Shown here: positions 50,359-57,154 of the stretch, in pieces
Position numbering within the stretch: position 1 is the stretch's first letter
Layout: each line of letters begins with the position of its first letter
Source of the DNA: JAIXRY01 sp031972855
GTDB lineage: Bacteria; Patescibacteriota; Minisyncoccia; Phycocordibacterales; UBA9973
Reading direction: 5' to 3'
DNA: 64,000 nucleotides
Assembly (NCBI GenBank): GCA_031972855.1
Contig: DALYDY010000002.1
Location: forward strand, 62,001 to 126,000
Program-made: the position numbers and the translations under genes
Notes under the pieces: model-generated
What the model saw: the letters and a program-made list of their open reading frames with translations, nothing else
The model's database searches: none
What the model was told of the DNA's origin: nothing

Positions 50359-50937
50359 TCACTTTTTAATAAATGAATTCCAAATTGGATCGAAGTCTTC
50401 TTTAAAAACAGCAAGAACTATATCATCGATATACTTACCATTTTTGAAAACATGATTCTTGAATCTAGCTTCTTCTTTGTATCCACACTTCATACTGTAA
50501 GCTGCACTCCTCTCGTTTGTTTCAAAAACAAAGGATTGAATTTTGTGCAGATTTAGAGTGTTGAAAGCATAATTCAAAAGAAGCATCTTCGCTTCGAAGC
50601 CATAATCTTTTCCACGAAAAGACGATCCGAGCCATGCACCAGTGACAGCGTTCCTATGAACGAAGTCTATCTTGTGTAGACCCATAACACCGACAATCTC
50701 CTCTGTATCTTTTAGAAAGACACCGAGAGTGATATCGTCTCGTCTTTGGTAGAGAGATCCGATCCAAGATTCTTCACTCTGTACTGAGACAGGGAAGTTG
50801 TTACTAAGTAGATAATCTCGCATTTCGGGATCATTCATACCTAGTGAAAGAAATGTTGCATGACTCGCATCTAGCAAGCCAAGAGATACACGAGTAGAAA
50901 ATTTTTCACTCGAGTAATTCAAAAATAAATTTTTCAT
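50359..50937 (-). CDS. GNAT-family N-acetyltransferase (RimJ/RimL-like)
   Basis: A 192-aa acetyltransferase. GVMGLHKIDFVHRNAVTGAW, then LGSSFRGKDYGFEAKMLLLN supplies the acetyl-CoA loop (R/Q-G-x-G/A replaced by RGKDYGFEA), and NLHKIQSFVFETNERSAAYS with MKCGYKEEA is the RimJ/RimL signature. Likely acetylates a protein N-terminus or a small amine. Codon use is distinctly GC-richer than the neighbouring small genes. Confidence 0.85.
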   Translation of the reverse strand: MKNLFLNYSSEKFSTRVSLGLLDASHATFLSLGMNDPEMRDYLLSNNFPVSVQSEESWIGSLYQRRDDITLGVFLKDTEEIVGVMGLHKIDFVHRNAVTGAWLGSSFRGKDYGFEAKMLLLNYAFNTLNLHKIQSFVFETNERSAAYSMKCGYKEEARFKNHVFKNGKYIDDIVLAVFKEDFDPIWNSFIKK

Positions 50938-50965
50938 TTTTAAAATTTATTAAAAGTGTAAAATA

Positions 50966-50996
50966 ACAAAGCCATCTCAACATGAGATGGCTTTTA
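50966..50996. terminator. Terminator of the Cys-rich peptide transcript
   Basis: Perfect 12-bp stem AAAGCCATCTCA/TGAGATGGCTTT with a 3-base loop and T-rich tails on both strands. It lies 26 bases downstream of the small minus-strand ORF at 51022. Confidence 0.75.
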
Positions 50997-51021
50997 TATT
51001 CGTAAAATAATTTCGAGAAGA

Positions 51022-51114
51022 TTAAATATACATACAAACACAAAAGCCATCGCACACACTATGTGCACAATTCCCGGCGTTTTCTGTATTCGAATGTTTG
51101 TATGTATATTTCAT
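51022..51114 (-). CDS. 30-residue Cys-rich peptide encoded within an inverted repeat
   Basis: A minus-strand ORF beginning MKYTYKHSNTENAG and ending NCAHSVCDGFCVCMYI, with four Cys in a C-x4-C-x3-C-x-C pattern. A consensus promoter (51152-51124) ends nine bases before the ATG and a strong terminator follows. The first and last codons form perfect complementary 17-base arms (51024-51040 with 51095-51111), so the mRNA can fold start to end. It may be a secreted or modified peptide, a metal-binding peptide, or an RNA element with an incidental frame. Confidence 0.45.
   Translation of the reverse strand: MKYTYKHSNTENAGNCAHSVCDGFCVCMYI
51024..51111. repeat. Perfect 17-bp inverted repeat with 54-bp loop
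   Basis: Arms AAATATACATACAAACA (51024-51040) and its exact complement (51095-51111). The loop holds a second palindromic stretch around GTGCAC. It coincides with the ends of the Cys-rich peptide frame. Confidence 0.8.
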
Positions 51115-51123
51115 ACTTATATA

Positions 51124-51152
51124 TTTATACATGTTTTTAGTATATTTGTCAA
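51124..51152 (-). promoter_or_regulatory. Minus-strand promoter of the Cys-rich peptide gene
   Basis: TTGACA (51152-51147), exactly 17 bp, TATAAA (51129-51124) on the minus strand. Confidence 0.65.
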
Positions 51153-51159
51153 TTTATTT

Positions 51160-51193
51160 TAAAATAAAAAATAAAAAGCGTTTTGACGCTTTT
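51160..51193 (-). terminator. Terminator of the 51192-51380 gene
   Basis: Stem AAAAGCGT/ACGCTTTT with a 4-base loop, followed on the minus strand by a long T-rich run. Confidence 0.75.
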
Positions 51194-51380
51194 AGGTTAG
51201 GATTAGACCGCTACTAAGAGATGTTTCCTTTTCGCAGTGCACACAAACATGTACACGTGTTTGAATTAACATTCCTCCTTGTGGTACAGAGGTTTCATCT
51301 TTAGAAACTCTTTCGTATTTGTGAATACAGAGAAGCTGTTTTAAGAAAATTAGAACATGTCCTAATGATATGTTTTTCAT
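51192..51380 (-). CDS. Small putative zinc-binding protein, 62 aa
   Basis: LLCIHKYERVSKDE and HVCVHCEKETSLS give a C-x2-H...C-x2-C arrangement resembling a tiny zinc ribbon. The N-terminus is hydrophobic (GHVLIFLKQLL). A terminator overlaps its end, supporting a real transcript. Family not recognised. Confidence 0.5.
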   Translation of the reverse strand: MKNISLGHVLIFLKQLLCIHKYERVSKDETSVPQGGMLIQTRVHVCVHCEKETSLSSGLILT

Positions 51381-51434
51381 AAGATATTAAGATTGGTTTC
51401 CTATAAAGATATCACTTAGCGTACTAAAGTCAAT

Positions 51435-51558
51435 GAAAAAACCCACACCGTAAGATGTGGGCCGCTTGTCTAAGAAATGAAGTTGTAATCAATCAAATTT
51501 TAAACTAGCTACGAAAAATTAACACTCAAAAAGTTAGAAGTAAAACCCTAACAATCCT
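51435..51558 (-). ncRNA. Candidate small RNA, about 124 nt
   Basis: On the minus strand TTGACC (51593-51588), exactly 17 bp and TATAAT (51570-51565) precede a region without any usable ORF. It ends in a CCCACA/TGTGGG stem (51442-51461) with a T6 tail. An internal GTTAG...CTAAC hairpin lies near its 5' end. No known RNA family is recognised. Confidence 0.45.
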
Positions 51559-51663
51559 TTTTGTATTATATATTATATTAAAGCAAAGGTCAATAGATGT
51601 AATTAGGACATATCTAACTATTAGCGTATACTCGCACGAGTCGGTTAGAAACAAATAATCAAG

Positions 51664-51705
51664 GTTACGCTGTATTTCTTTTTAAAAAAAGAAATACAGC
51701 GTAAC
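51664..51705 (+). promoter_or_regulatory. Perfect 20-bp hairpin in the 5' leader of the acidic-protein gene
   Basis: Arms at 51664-51683 and 51686-51705 are exact complements (GTTACGCTGTATTTCTTTTT on the left) and end 11 bases before ATG 51717. There is no T-run, so it is not a terminator. It should stabilise the 5' end or control ribosome access. A TATACT box at 51627-51632 places it within the transcript. Confidence 0.65.
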
Positions 51706-51716
51706 AAAAAAACAAT

Positions 51717-51929
51717 ATGCAAGACGAAGAAATCAAGAAAGACGAAACAACTCCTATAACAGTAGAAGTTTCAGAAACAGAAATTACAGAAACAGCAGAT
51801 GGAGCAGAAGCTCATGTTGAAAAAGTAGTAGTTACAGGCACTCATGTAGCAGGTGAAGATACAAAAGTTGAAATCGTTACTGAAGAAGGTGAAGAATCAG
51901 AAGAAGCGGCGGGAGAAGAAGTTAAATAA
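51717..51929 (+). CDS. Small highly acidic protein, 70 aa
   Basis: Begins MQDEEIKKDETTPITVEVSE. It is rich in Glu, Thr and Val, ends in an E-rich tail, and has no Cys or aromatic core, so it is probably disordered. A central repeat-like VEKVVVTGTHVAGEDTKVEI could form a short hairpin. It is bracketed by a 20-bp hairpin in the leader and an 18-bp hairpin at the stop codon, an unusual RNA context. Function unknown. Confidence 0.6.
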   Translation: MQDEEIKKDETTPITVEVSETEITETADGAEAHVEKVVVTGTHVAGEDTKVEIVTEEGEESEEAAGEEVK

Positions 51930-52001
51930 ATAGACAAAGTTTATTTATTTAACTTCTTCGGAAGTACTCGATTTTTCCTTCATAAGAAAAATCAGAGTGC
52001 T
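51914..52001 (+). promoter_or_regulatory. Two strong 3' hairpins over and after the stop codon
   Basis: An exact 18-bp stem (51914-51931 with 51941-51958, 9-base loop) contains the TAA of the acidic-protein gene. A second stem of 15 pairs with one bulge follows (51963-51977 with 51986-52001). Neither has a T-run. The true terminator comes 30 bases later. Confidence 0.65.
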
Positions 52002-52030
52002 GAGTAATCTAAGAGTTCACTTTTTATTTA

Positions 52031-52067
52031 AAAGTCCCACCAAACAATATGTTTGGTGGGACTTTTG
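52031..52067 (+). terminator. Terminator of the acidic-protein gene
   Basis: Perfect 15-bp stem AAAGTCCCACCAAAC/GTTTGGTGGGACTTT with a 5-base loop. Confidence 0.88.
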
Positions 52068-52111
52068 TTTTTATACACATATAAGTTTGATATAGCGTAT
52101 AATAGATGTAT

Positions 52112-53233
52112 ATGAAAAAAACTATAGCTATCATCATGAGTATTGTTTTGGGAGTTATAATTATAATCGCTGTTTTAGGAATTATTAAATTTAATTTTAT
52201 AAAAAATGACGTTGTTGTAGTTCCAGAAGAAACACCCGCAAAAGAAGAACCTATTCAACTTTGTTTTTATCAAGAATCAAAAACAAGTAGAGGTTTGTAC
52301 GATGTATCTTGGCTAAAGATGAGTCTTGTAAACAAAAAAGTTACAGGGGAGTTTAGTTATTTACCAGCAGAAAAAGATAGTAGGACTGGAACATTTGAAG
52401 GTGTAGTAGGTGATGTTGATAAAATGAGTATGTCACGCACAGCTACAGTATGGTGGAGTGTGTTTTCAGAAGGTATAAAAAACAGAGAAGAATTACAAAT
52501 AGTATTCGGAGAAGGAAATGCTGTGGCAGGATTTGGAGAAATGATAAAAGAAAATGATGGTGTATATGTATACAAAGATAAGTCATCTATTACATATGGA
52601 CCTGATATGGTAGATGTTTCTTGTGAAGAATTAAATAATAGAATATCTGTAGAAAAATATGTTCGTGAAAATATTCAAACATTGTCACCAGAAAAACCAG
52701 TCCTCGGAGGTGTATGGCATGTTACAAGTATTCATTTGGATCCAAAAACAAAATCTGGAATCGTGAAGTATGAAGATGGTCATATACAAGGAAGTGCATT
52801 ATTTGATTATGTAATACAAAATGAACTTATTGAAATTAGAAATATAGAAAAAGGAGACGAGACAAGTCTAAGAACAAAATATATTTCAAGTGCGAATCAG
52901 TGGCCACCAAAAGTAAGTTTGGTAAAAGGAATTTTTTCTTGTAAAGAAGGGGGTGATGAAATACAGAAAAATGGACTAACTGAAATAAAAATCATAAACG
53001 GAAAAGAATATTGTAAAACTTCATCAAGCGAAGGTGCTGCAGGAAGCGTCTATACAACATACACTTACATTACAAAAGTAGAGAAGCAAATAGCAAAACT
53101 AACTTTTACATTAAAGAAAACACAGTGTGAAAATTATGACGATCCAGCAAAAGAAGACTGTCTAACTGAGCGTGAAAACTTTAATCCAGACATAATCGCT
53201 GATAATTTGGTATTAAAGATGTTAAATAAATAG
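52112..53233 (+). CDS. Membrane-anchored hypothetical protein, 373 aa
   Basis: An N-terminal signal anchor (MKKTIAIIMSIVLGVIIIIA) is followed by a short acidic linker and an extracytoplasmic domain with several Cys (QLCFYQES, VSCEELNN, GIFSCKEGG, KKTQCENY). Parts such as SWLKMSLVNKKVTGEFSYLP and GTFEGVVGD resemble lipoprotein-type beta domains common in Parcubacteria. ATG 52112 is preferred to 52106, because the TATAAT box (52098-52103) is then eight bases away as in other genes. Function unknown. Confidence 0.65.
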   Translation: MKKTIAIIMSIVLGVIIIIAVLGIIKFNFIKNDVVVVPEETPAKEEPIQLCFYQESKTSRGLYDVSWLKMSLVNKKVTGEFSYLPAEKDSRTGTFEGVVGDVDKMSMSRTATVWWSVFSEGIKNREELQIVFGEGNAVAGFGEMIKENDGVYVYKDKSSITYGPDMVDVSCEELNNRISVEKYVRENIQTLSPEKPVLGGVWHVTSIHLDPKTKSGIVKYEDGHIQGSALFDYVIQNELIEIRNIEKGDETSLRTKYISSANQWPPKVSLVKGIFSCKEGGDEIQKNGLTEIKIINGKEYCKTSSSEGAAGSVYTTYTYITKVEKQIAKLTFTLKKTQCENYDDPAKEDCLTERENFNPDIIADNLVLKMLNK

Positions 53234-53275
53234 CAATCGCAAAAAAGGTCAATATCTGCTAGTATATAAAAACTA

Positions 53276-53842
53276 ATGAAAATAAGTACTACAAAATTTG
53301 TAAAAGGAGTCGTAGGAGAAGACGAGGTACTTCGCGATGGAATTCCTCAAGTTGCCTTTATTGGGCGCTCAAACGTGGGTAAATCAACATTAATCAACAC
53401 TCTGACAGGAAGTGCTGTATCTCGTACTAGTTCTTTTCCTGGAAGAACACAAGAAATAAACATATTCCTCGTGAACGACAGTGTATATCTTGTAGACCTT
53501 CCTGGATACGGATTTGCTCGTATGGGAGGACTTGGCAGAGAAAAGATTGGCGACCTTATAGACAATTATCTTTTCAACAATCCTTTTGAACAAAAATTGA
53601 TTGTAATGATTATCGATGCAAATGTAGGAATGACAGACAAGGATGTGAGTATGTTTGAAGAACTAAAAGAATGCGGCAAAAATTTCATCATTATTGCAAA
53701 CAAAATTGATAAGATGAATCAATCAGAATCTCACAAAAAAATGCTCGAAATAAAAGCAATTACAAAAGATCATACAGTTATTCCTTTTTCTTCAAAAAAG
53801 AGAGCGGGACTCGAGAAACTAATTGATACAATATTCGGATAA
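53276..53842 (+). CDS. engB: Ribosome biogenesis GTPase EngB/YsxC
   Basis: A 188-aa small GTPase required for large-subunit assembly. G1 is GRSNVGKSTLI, G2 lies in SRTSSFPGRTQEIN, G3 is VDLPGYGFA, G4 is NKIDKM and G5 is PFSSKKRAG. All boxes are intact and the length is typical (about 195 aa). A TATATA box lies about seven bases upstream. Confidence 0.95.
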   Translation: MKISTTKFVKGVVGEDEVLRDGIPQVAFIGRSNVGKSTLINTLTGSAVSRTSSFPGRTQEINIFLVNDSVYLVDLPGYGFARMGGLGREKIGDLIDNYLFNNPFEQKLIVMIIDANVGMTDKDVSMFEELKECGKNFIIIANKIDKMNQSESHKKMLEIKAITKDHTVIPFSSKKRAGLEKLIDTIFG

Positions 53843-53843
53843 T

Positions 53844-53870
53844 AAAAACCCTCTTAAATAGAGGGTTTTT
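53844..53870 (+). terminator. Terminator after engB
   Basis: Stem AAAAACCCTC/GAGGGTTTTT with a 7-base loop. Confidence 0.85.
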
Positions 53871-53920
53871 ACATAAATTGAAATTTTTTATTGAGTAAAT
53901 ACGTTATATAATATATGCAT

Positions 53921-54397
53921 ATGAAATCAAAAATAATTTTAGCATTAGCAGTAATAATAATTGTTGGAGGAGGAGCCTTTTTAACATTAAATAAAAAAAC
54001 CGAAGCCCCTACAACAAACAATGGAACAGGTTTACAAAATAATAACCAAATAAATACTTACGACACAGACAACGATGGAGAAAATGAAAGTGAGACAGAT
54101 GATGACAATAAAAATACAACAGCACAAAAACCAACAATACAACCAACCAAAACAACAGGTTCTTCTTCATACACACTAGCTCAAGTTACAACTCACAACT
54201 CTCAAACAGATTGTTGGACCGTGGTTAATGGTAGTGTTTATAACATTACAAGTTATATAACAAGACATCCAGGAGGAGTCCGTGCTATATCATCTATTTG
54301 TGGAAAGGATGGAACATCTACTTTTGACGATCAACATGGAGGACAATCTCGTCCGGAAAACACTCTCTCGTCATTCTTGGTGGGAAGTCTAAAATAA
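53921..54397 (+). CDS. Exported cytochrome b5-like heme-binding protein
   Basis: A 158-aa protein. A signal anchor (MKSKIILALAVIIIVGGGAF) and an Asp/Glu/Asn/Thr-rich linker (DTDNDGENESETDDD) precede a C-terminal cytochrome b5-type domain: YTLAQVTTHNSQTDCWTVVN, the first heme His in TRHPGG, and the second in DQHGG. Such domains bind heme b outside the cell. ATG 53921 is preferred to 53915, as the TATAAT box (53907-53912) is then eight bases upstream. The redox partner is unknown. Confidence 0.85.
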   Translation: MKSKIILALAVIIIVGGGAFLTLNKKTEAPTTNNGTGLQNNNQINTYDTDNDGENESETDDDNKNTTAQKPTIQPTKTTGSSSYTLAQVTTHNSQTDCWTVVNGSVYNITSYITRHPGGVRAISSICGKDGTSTFDDQHGGQSRPENTLSSFLVGSLK

Positions 54398-54411
54398 ATA
54401 ATATTTAAATT

Positions 54412-54438
54412 AAAAAAGGGGATTGTTACCCTTTTTTT
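54412..54438. terminator. Terminator between the cytochrome b5-like and PhnA-like genes
   Basis: AAAAAAGGG pairs with CCCTTTTTTT across an 8-base loop. Short GC part, bidirectional. Confidence 0.7.
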
Positions 54439-54656
54439 AAAAACTCAACTCGCAATACTAAGCCTTTTATTCCGTCAGCATTACATTCTATAAGGTCCTC
54501 ATCATCTGTAAGTCTAATGTTCTTTATCTTTGTGCCTTGTTTCAAAACAATAGAACTTCCTTTTACTTTGAGGTCTTTTATAACGACAACACTGTCACCA
54601 TTTTCGAGAGTGTTTCCGTGAGCGTCTTTTACTATAATTTTTTCATCTTCTTCCAT
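54426..54656 (-). CDS. PhnA C-terminal-domain protein
   Basis: A 76-aa protein. VKDAHGNTLENGDSVVVIKD, then LKVKGSSIVLKQGTKIKNIR matches the C-terminal SH3-like half of PhnA/YjdM. The usual N-terminal zinc ribbon is missing, because the start at 54656 leaves no room for it. Start chosen because minus-strand TATACT (54670-54665) lies eight bases upstream, while a longer frame from 54695 would include the promoter. Function of this family is not settled. Confidence 0.82.
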   Translation of the reverse strand: MEEDEKIIVKDAHGNTLENGDSVVVIKDLKVKGSSIVLKQGTKIKNIRLTDDEDLIECNADGIKGLVLRVEFLKKG

Positions 54657-54741
54657 ATACAAACAGTATACATATTTTTTGAAAATTTGGTACACTTATA
54701 TAAGTTAGGGATTTATTAAAAACATATTTAAACAAATTATT

Positions 54742-54804
54742 ATGGCAAAAGGTCTAGGTGCTCGCAAAGAAAAAAAGAAACCAAAGAAAGTTGTAGTGAA
54801 GTAA
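54742..54804 (+). CDS. 20-residue highly basic peptide
   Basis: Reads MAKGLGARKEKKKPKKVVVK: a Lys/Arg-rich peptide with its own terminator (54810-54847) and a TATAAG box near 54697. The size, basicity and GARKEKKKPK core suggest RNA or ribosome contact. The family is not recognised with certainty. Confidence 0.5.
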   Translation: MAKGLGARKEKKKPKKVVVK

Positions 54805-54809
54805 TTTAG

Positions 54810-54847
54810 AAAAACCGCTCGATATTTTATAAAATGGGCGGTTTTTT
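54810..54847 (+). terminator. Terminator after the basic peptide gene
   Basis: Stem AAAAACCGC/GCGGTTTTT with a long AT-rich loop and T6. Confidence 0.75.
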
Positions 54848-54861
54848 GTTATTATATATTT

Positions 54862-55374
54862 ATGAATAAAAAAGTTCGAGTAAATAACAAAATGCAGAAA
54901 GGGTACACATACGAACTCGTCTCTCCAATGGGAAAAGATTTCGATCCAGAATTCAAACCAGATCTAACTCCGAAACAAATGCTTTCACTTGGGGTCTTTG
55001 ATGGCAAATATATGAGAGACTGCACAAAAGAATATCCGGAAGATTGGTTCAAACGTTCCAAATTTGCAAAAGGTGACAAAAAAGATATTTCACTGAACTT
55101 TTTCAAAATAGACGCGAGTCAACCTCTATCTGTATGGATTAAAAAGGGTTGGATAAACAAAGATCATGACCCTCGAGGGTGGTTTGAGTGGTATTGTAGA
55201 TATTATATGGGTAGAAGAATACCAGACGAAGACAAGAAACAAATAAAACGATGGAAAGCAATCCGAAGACATGTTGGCCAAATAGTGCATAATTGTCGCC
55301 CAGAAGATACAAATTGTAGACCAAAACAAAGACAAGCATTACTCCATTGGGCTTATGATTCAAGGAAAATCTAA
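54862..55374 (+). CDS. Conserved Trp/Arg-rich hypothetical protein, 170 aa
   Basis: No function is known to me. GWINKDHDPRGWFEWYCRYY followed by MGRRIPDEDKKQIKRWKAIR is a striking conserved-looking block (about residues 96-135). TPKQMLSLGVFDGKYM and DWFKRSKFA lie before it, and a C-terminal CRPKQRQALLHWAYDS after it. I recall this arrangement in proteins spread over bacteria and some eukaryotes, but cannot check it. Cytoplasmic, single gene. Confidence 0.7.
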   Translation: MNKKVRVNNKMQKGYTYELVSPMGKDFDPEFKPDLTPKQMLSLGVFDGKYMRDCTKEYPEDWFKRSKFAKGDKKDISLNFFKIDASQPLSVWIKKGWINKDHDPRGWFEWYCRYYMGRRIPDEDKKQIKRWKAIRRHVGQIVHNCRPEDTNCRPKQRQALLHWAYDSRKI

Positions 55375-55463
55375 AAACACTTGCTTTTTTCTTGTAAAAA
55401 TTGTATAATTATAAAATAATATTAATACGTCTATCGATATAGACTGCAAAAAGATAAAAATAT

Positions 55464-56042
55464 ATGGGAAATTTTGAAAGAGGAGGAAATAGAGGTGGAG
55501 GATTTAGAGGAGGAGACCGTGGTGGTCGTCCAGACTTTAAAAGAAGTTTTGGTGGAGATCGTGATCGTGGAGAAGTAACAATGCACAAAACTACTTGTAG
55601 TGAATGTGGTAAGAGTTGTGAAGTCCCTTTCCGTCCAACAGGCGAAAAGCCAGTGTACTGTAACGATTGTTTCAGTAGTAAAAGAGAAGGTGGAGATCGT
55701 GAAGAACGCCGCCCAAGAAATGATTTTACAGAACGCTCACCAAGAAGAGAATTTAATAATGACAGAGCTCCACGTCAAGAATTCGCTCGTCCACAACAAA
55801 GTGGAGGAAACGATGAAATGAAAAAACAATTGGGAGAAATCAGTATGAAACTAGATCGTCTCGTAAATGCAATTGAAAAAATGACTCAACCAAAAGTTGA
55901 AACTGTTGTTGCAAAACAAGCAGCTCCAAAAGCTGAAGTTGTAAAACCAGTAGCAAAGAAAGTTGAAGTTAAAGCTGTAAAAAAAGTAGCAGCAAAAAAA
56001 GCTCCAGCAGTTAAAAAAGTTGTAGCAAAGAAAAAGAAATAA
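55464..56042 (+). CDS. CxxC zinc-binding protein with Gly/Arg and Lys/Ala tails
   Basis: A 192-aa protein in three parts. An RGG-like N-terminus (GGGFRGGDRGGRPDF) is followed by a zinc domain (TCSECGKSCEVPFRPTGEKP, then VYCNDCF; residues about 42-70). The tail is coiled (MKKQLGEISMKLDRLVNAIE) and Lys/Ala/Val-rich. This CxxC-x-PF-x-P-x-KPVYCxxCF domain is frequent in Parcubacteria. RGG and Lys tails suggest nucleic-acid binding. Function not established. Confidence 0.78.
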   Translation: MGNFERGGNRGGGFRGGDRGGRPDFKRSFGGDRDRGEVTMHKTTCSECGKSCEVPFRPTGEKPVYCNDCFSSKREGGDREERRPRNDFTERSPRREFNNDRAPRQEFARPQQSGGNDEMKKQLGEISMKLDRLVNAIEKMTQPKVETVVAKQAAPKAEVVKPVAKKVEVKAVKKVAAKKAPAVKKVVAKKKK

Positions 56043-56055
56043 TTTTTCTAAATAT

Positions 56056-56082
56056 AAAAACCCTCAGAGATGAGGGTTTTTA
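56056..56082 (+). terminator. Terminator after the CxxC protein gene
   Basis: Perfect 11-bp stem AAAAACCCTCA/TGAGGGTTTTT with a 4-base GAGA loop. The next gene's TATAAT follows 10 bases later. Confidence 0.88.
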
Positions 56083-56105
56083 TATTTTTGATATAATATA
56101 CACAC

Positions 56106-56372
56106 ATGAAATATTTCAAGGAAAAAGTCTTAGAAGTTGTAAAAAATATTCCAAAAGGCAGCGTTATGACTTATAAAGAAATAGCAATTGCTGTTGGCTC
56201 GCCCAAAGCGTATCGAGGAGTGGGAACTCTAATGAAAAACAATTACGACGAATCTATTCCGTGTCATAGAGTAATACGATCAGATGGAAAAATAGGAGAA
56301 TACAACAGAGGTGGAGAAAAAGAAAAAATTAGAAAATTAAAAGAAGAAGGCTGTGATATACTGTTTAAATGA
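56106..56372 (+). CDS. MGMT/Ada C-terminal-domain protein
   Basis: An 88-aa protein consisting only of the alkyltransferase catalytic domain: IPKGSVMTYKEIAIAVGSPK, then IPCHRVIRSDGKIGEYNRGG. The active-site Cys of PCHRV is present, so it could remove O6-alkyl groups, and is not an alkyltransferase-like protein with Trp or Ala there. It lacks the N-terminal domain of full MGMT. TATAAT (56092-56097) lies eight bases before the ATG. Its TGA overlaps the next ATG (ATGA), coupling it to rhodanese. Confidence 0.9.
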   Translation: MKYFKEKVLEVVKNIPKGSVMTYKEIAIAVGSPKAYRGVGTLMKNNYDESIPCHRVIRSDGKIGEYNRGGEKEKIRKLKEEGCDILFK

Positions 56373-56617
56373 ATAAAATAATCGTAGATGTTAGATCAAA
56401 AGAAGAATTTGACGAAAAACATGTTGAAAATGCTTTAAATATTCCACTTATAGAATTAAGTGAAGGTAACTTGGATTTATTAAAAGATTTACCAAAAGAT
56501 ACAGAAATTTCTGTTTATTGTAGATCAGGAGCTAGATCAAGTATGGCAAAAGAGATATTAGAAAAAGAAGGTTTTACACATATTACAAACCTTGGAGGAA
56601 TAGACAATATTTTATAA
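56369..56617 (+). CDS. Single-domain rhodanese
   Basis: An 82-aa sulfurtransferase domain. VDVRSKEEFDEKHVENALNI is the N-terminal substrate-fold motif, and VYCRSGARSSMAKEIL holds the active-site Cys in a CRSGARS loop. It ends with THITNLGGIDNIL. Overlaps the MGMT-like gene by four bases, followed 10 bases later by a small membrane protein gene. Confidence 0.92.
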   Translation: MNKIIVDVRSKEEFDEKHVENALNIPLIELSEGNLDLLKDLPKDTEISVYCRSGARSSMAKEILEKEGFTHITNLGGIDNIL

Positions 56618-56627
56618 AATTATAATT

Positions 56628-56798
56628 ATGAATACATTTCTAAATATTCTCCCAACTATCTGGAATTCAATATTAACGCTTGGCATAGTAAAGACAGCTG
56701 TTATTGTAGTAGTAATAGCAATTCTTACAAATTATCAAAAAGTTTTGGGGTTTGTAGCTGCAATATTATTTATCGCATATCTTGCAAAATTTATATAA
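56628..56798 (+). CDS. Small membrane protein, 56 aa
   Basis: Starts MNTFLNILPTIWNSILTLG and has two hydrophobic helices (IVKTAVIVVVIAILTN and VLGFVAAILFIAYLAKFI). It lies ten bases after the rhodanese gene, and its stop sits at the start of a terminator, so it is the last gene of the MGMT-rhodanese operon. Function unknown. Confidence 0.6.
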   Translation: MNTFLNILPTIWNSILTLGIVKTAVIVVVIAILTNYQKVLGFVAAILFIAYLAKFI

Positions 56799-56825
56799 AA
56801 AATCCCTCATTTAGAGGGCTTTTTT
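56797..56825. terminator. Bidirectional terminator, end of MGMT-rhodanese operon
   Basis: CCCTC (56804-56808) pairs with GAGGG (56814-56818), with A6 before and T6 after. It overlaps both flanking coding ends. Confidence 0.75.
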
Positions 56826-57055
56826 GATGGGAATAAATTAATTCCGTCTTTTTTCTTTTCTAATATTATTTTCTTCATATCAGAATAAAAAGCTGACGAA
56901 CTTTTATTTTTTAATTCTAATTTTATATAAAGTTTTTCAATTCCTTTTGTAATAATATCAAAATCTTTTAGGGAATGGTTTTCATTTTTAATTTTTACAA
57001 CAATTTCTTGAAGTAAAATAAACTTTTGATCACTGTTCGCTTCTGTATGTGGCAT
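56807..57055 (-). CDS. Hypothetical helical protein, 82 aa
   Basis: Start 57055 gives MPHTEANSDQKFILLQEIVV and a mainly helical, Lys-rich protein with NKSSSAFYSDMKKIILEKKK. The longer frame from 57079 is rejected because its ATG lies within the TATAAT box (57083-57078) of the promoter TTGACA (57105-57100), 16 bp. Family unknown. Confidence 0.5.
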   Translation of the reverse strand: MPHTEANSDQKFILLQEIVVKIKNENHSLKDFDIITKGIEKLYIKLELKNKSSSAFYSDMKKIILEKKKDGINLFPSKKPSK

Positions 57056-57136
57056 AGGGTTTATATAATTTAAATACATTATAAGTATTTAATATATTTT
57101 GTCAATTTATATTTTAGTATTTTTTATTTTTATAAC

Positions 57137-57145
57137 TTATCCACA
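57137..57145 (+). promoter_or_regulatory. Perfect DnaA box
   Basis: TTATCCACA, the consensus 9-mer, lies ten bases before the lexA -35. It is the only copy I noticed, so it is not an origin. It may link lexA control to DnaA, or be chance. Confidence 0.35.
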
Positions 57146-57154
57146 GGAATTTAT

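Noticed and set aside
51024..51111. Integron attC site or MITE
   Set aside because: It lacks the attC core sites (RYYYAAC/GTTRRRY) and no integrase or flanking duplication is visible. Promoter, frame and terminator fit a mini-gene better.
57137..57145. Replication origin near lexA
   Set aside because: Only one DnaA box is seen and no AT-rich unwinding cluster or dnaA/dnaN gene is adjacent.
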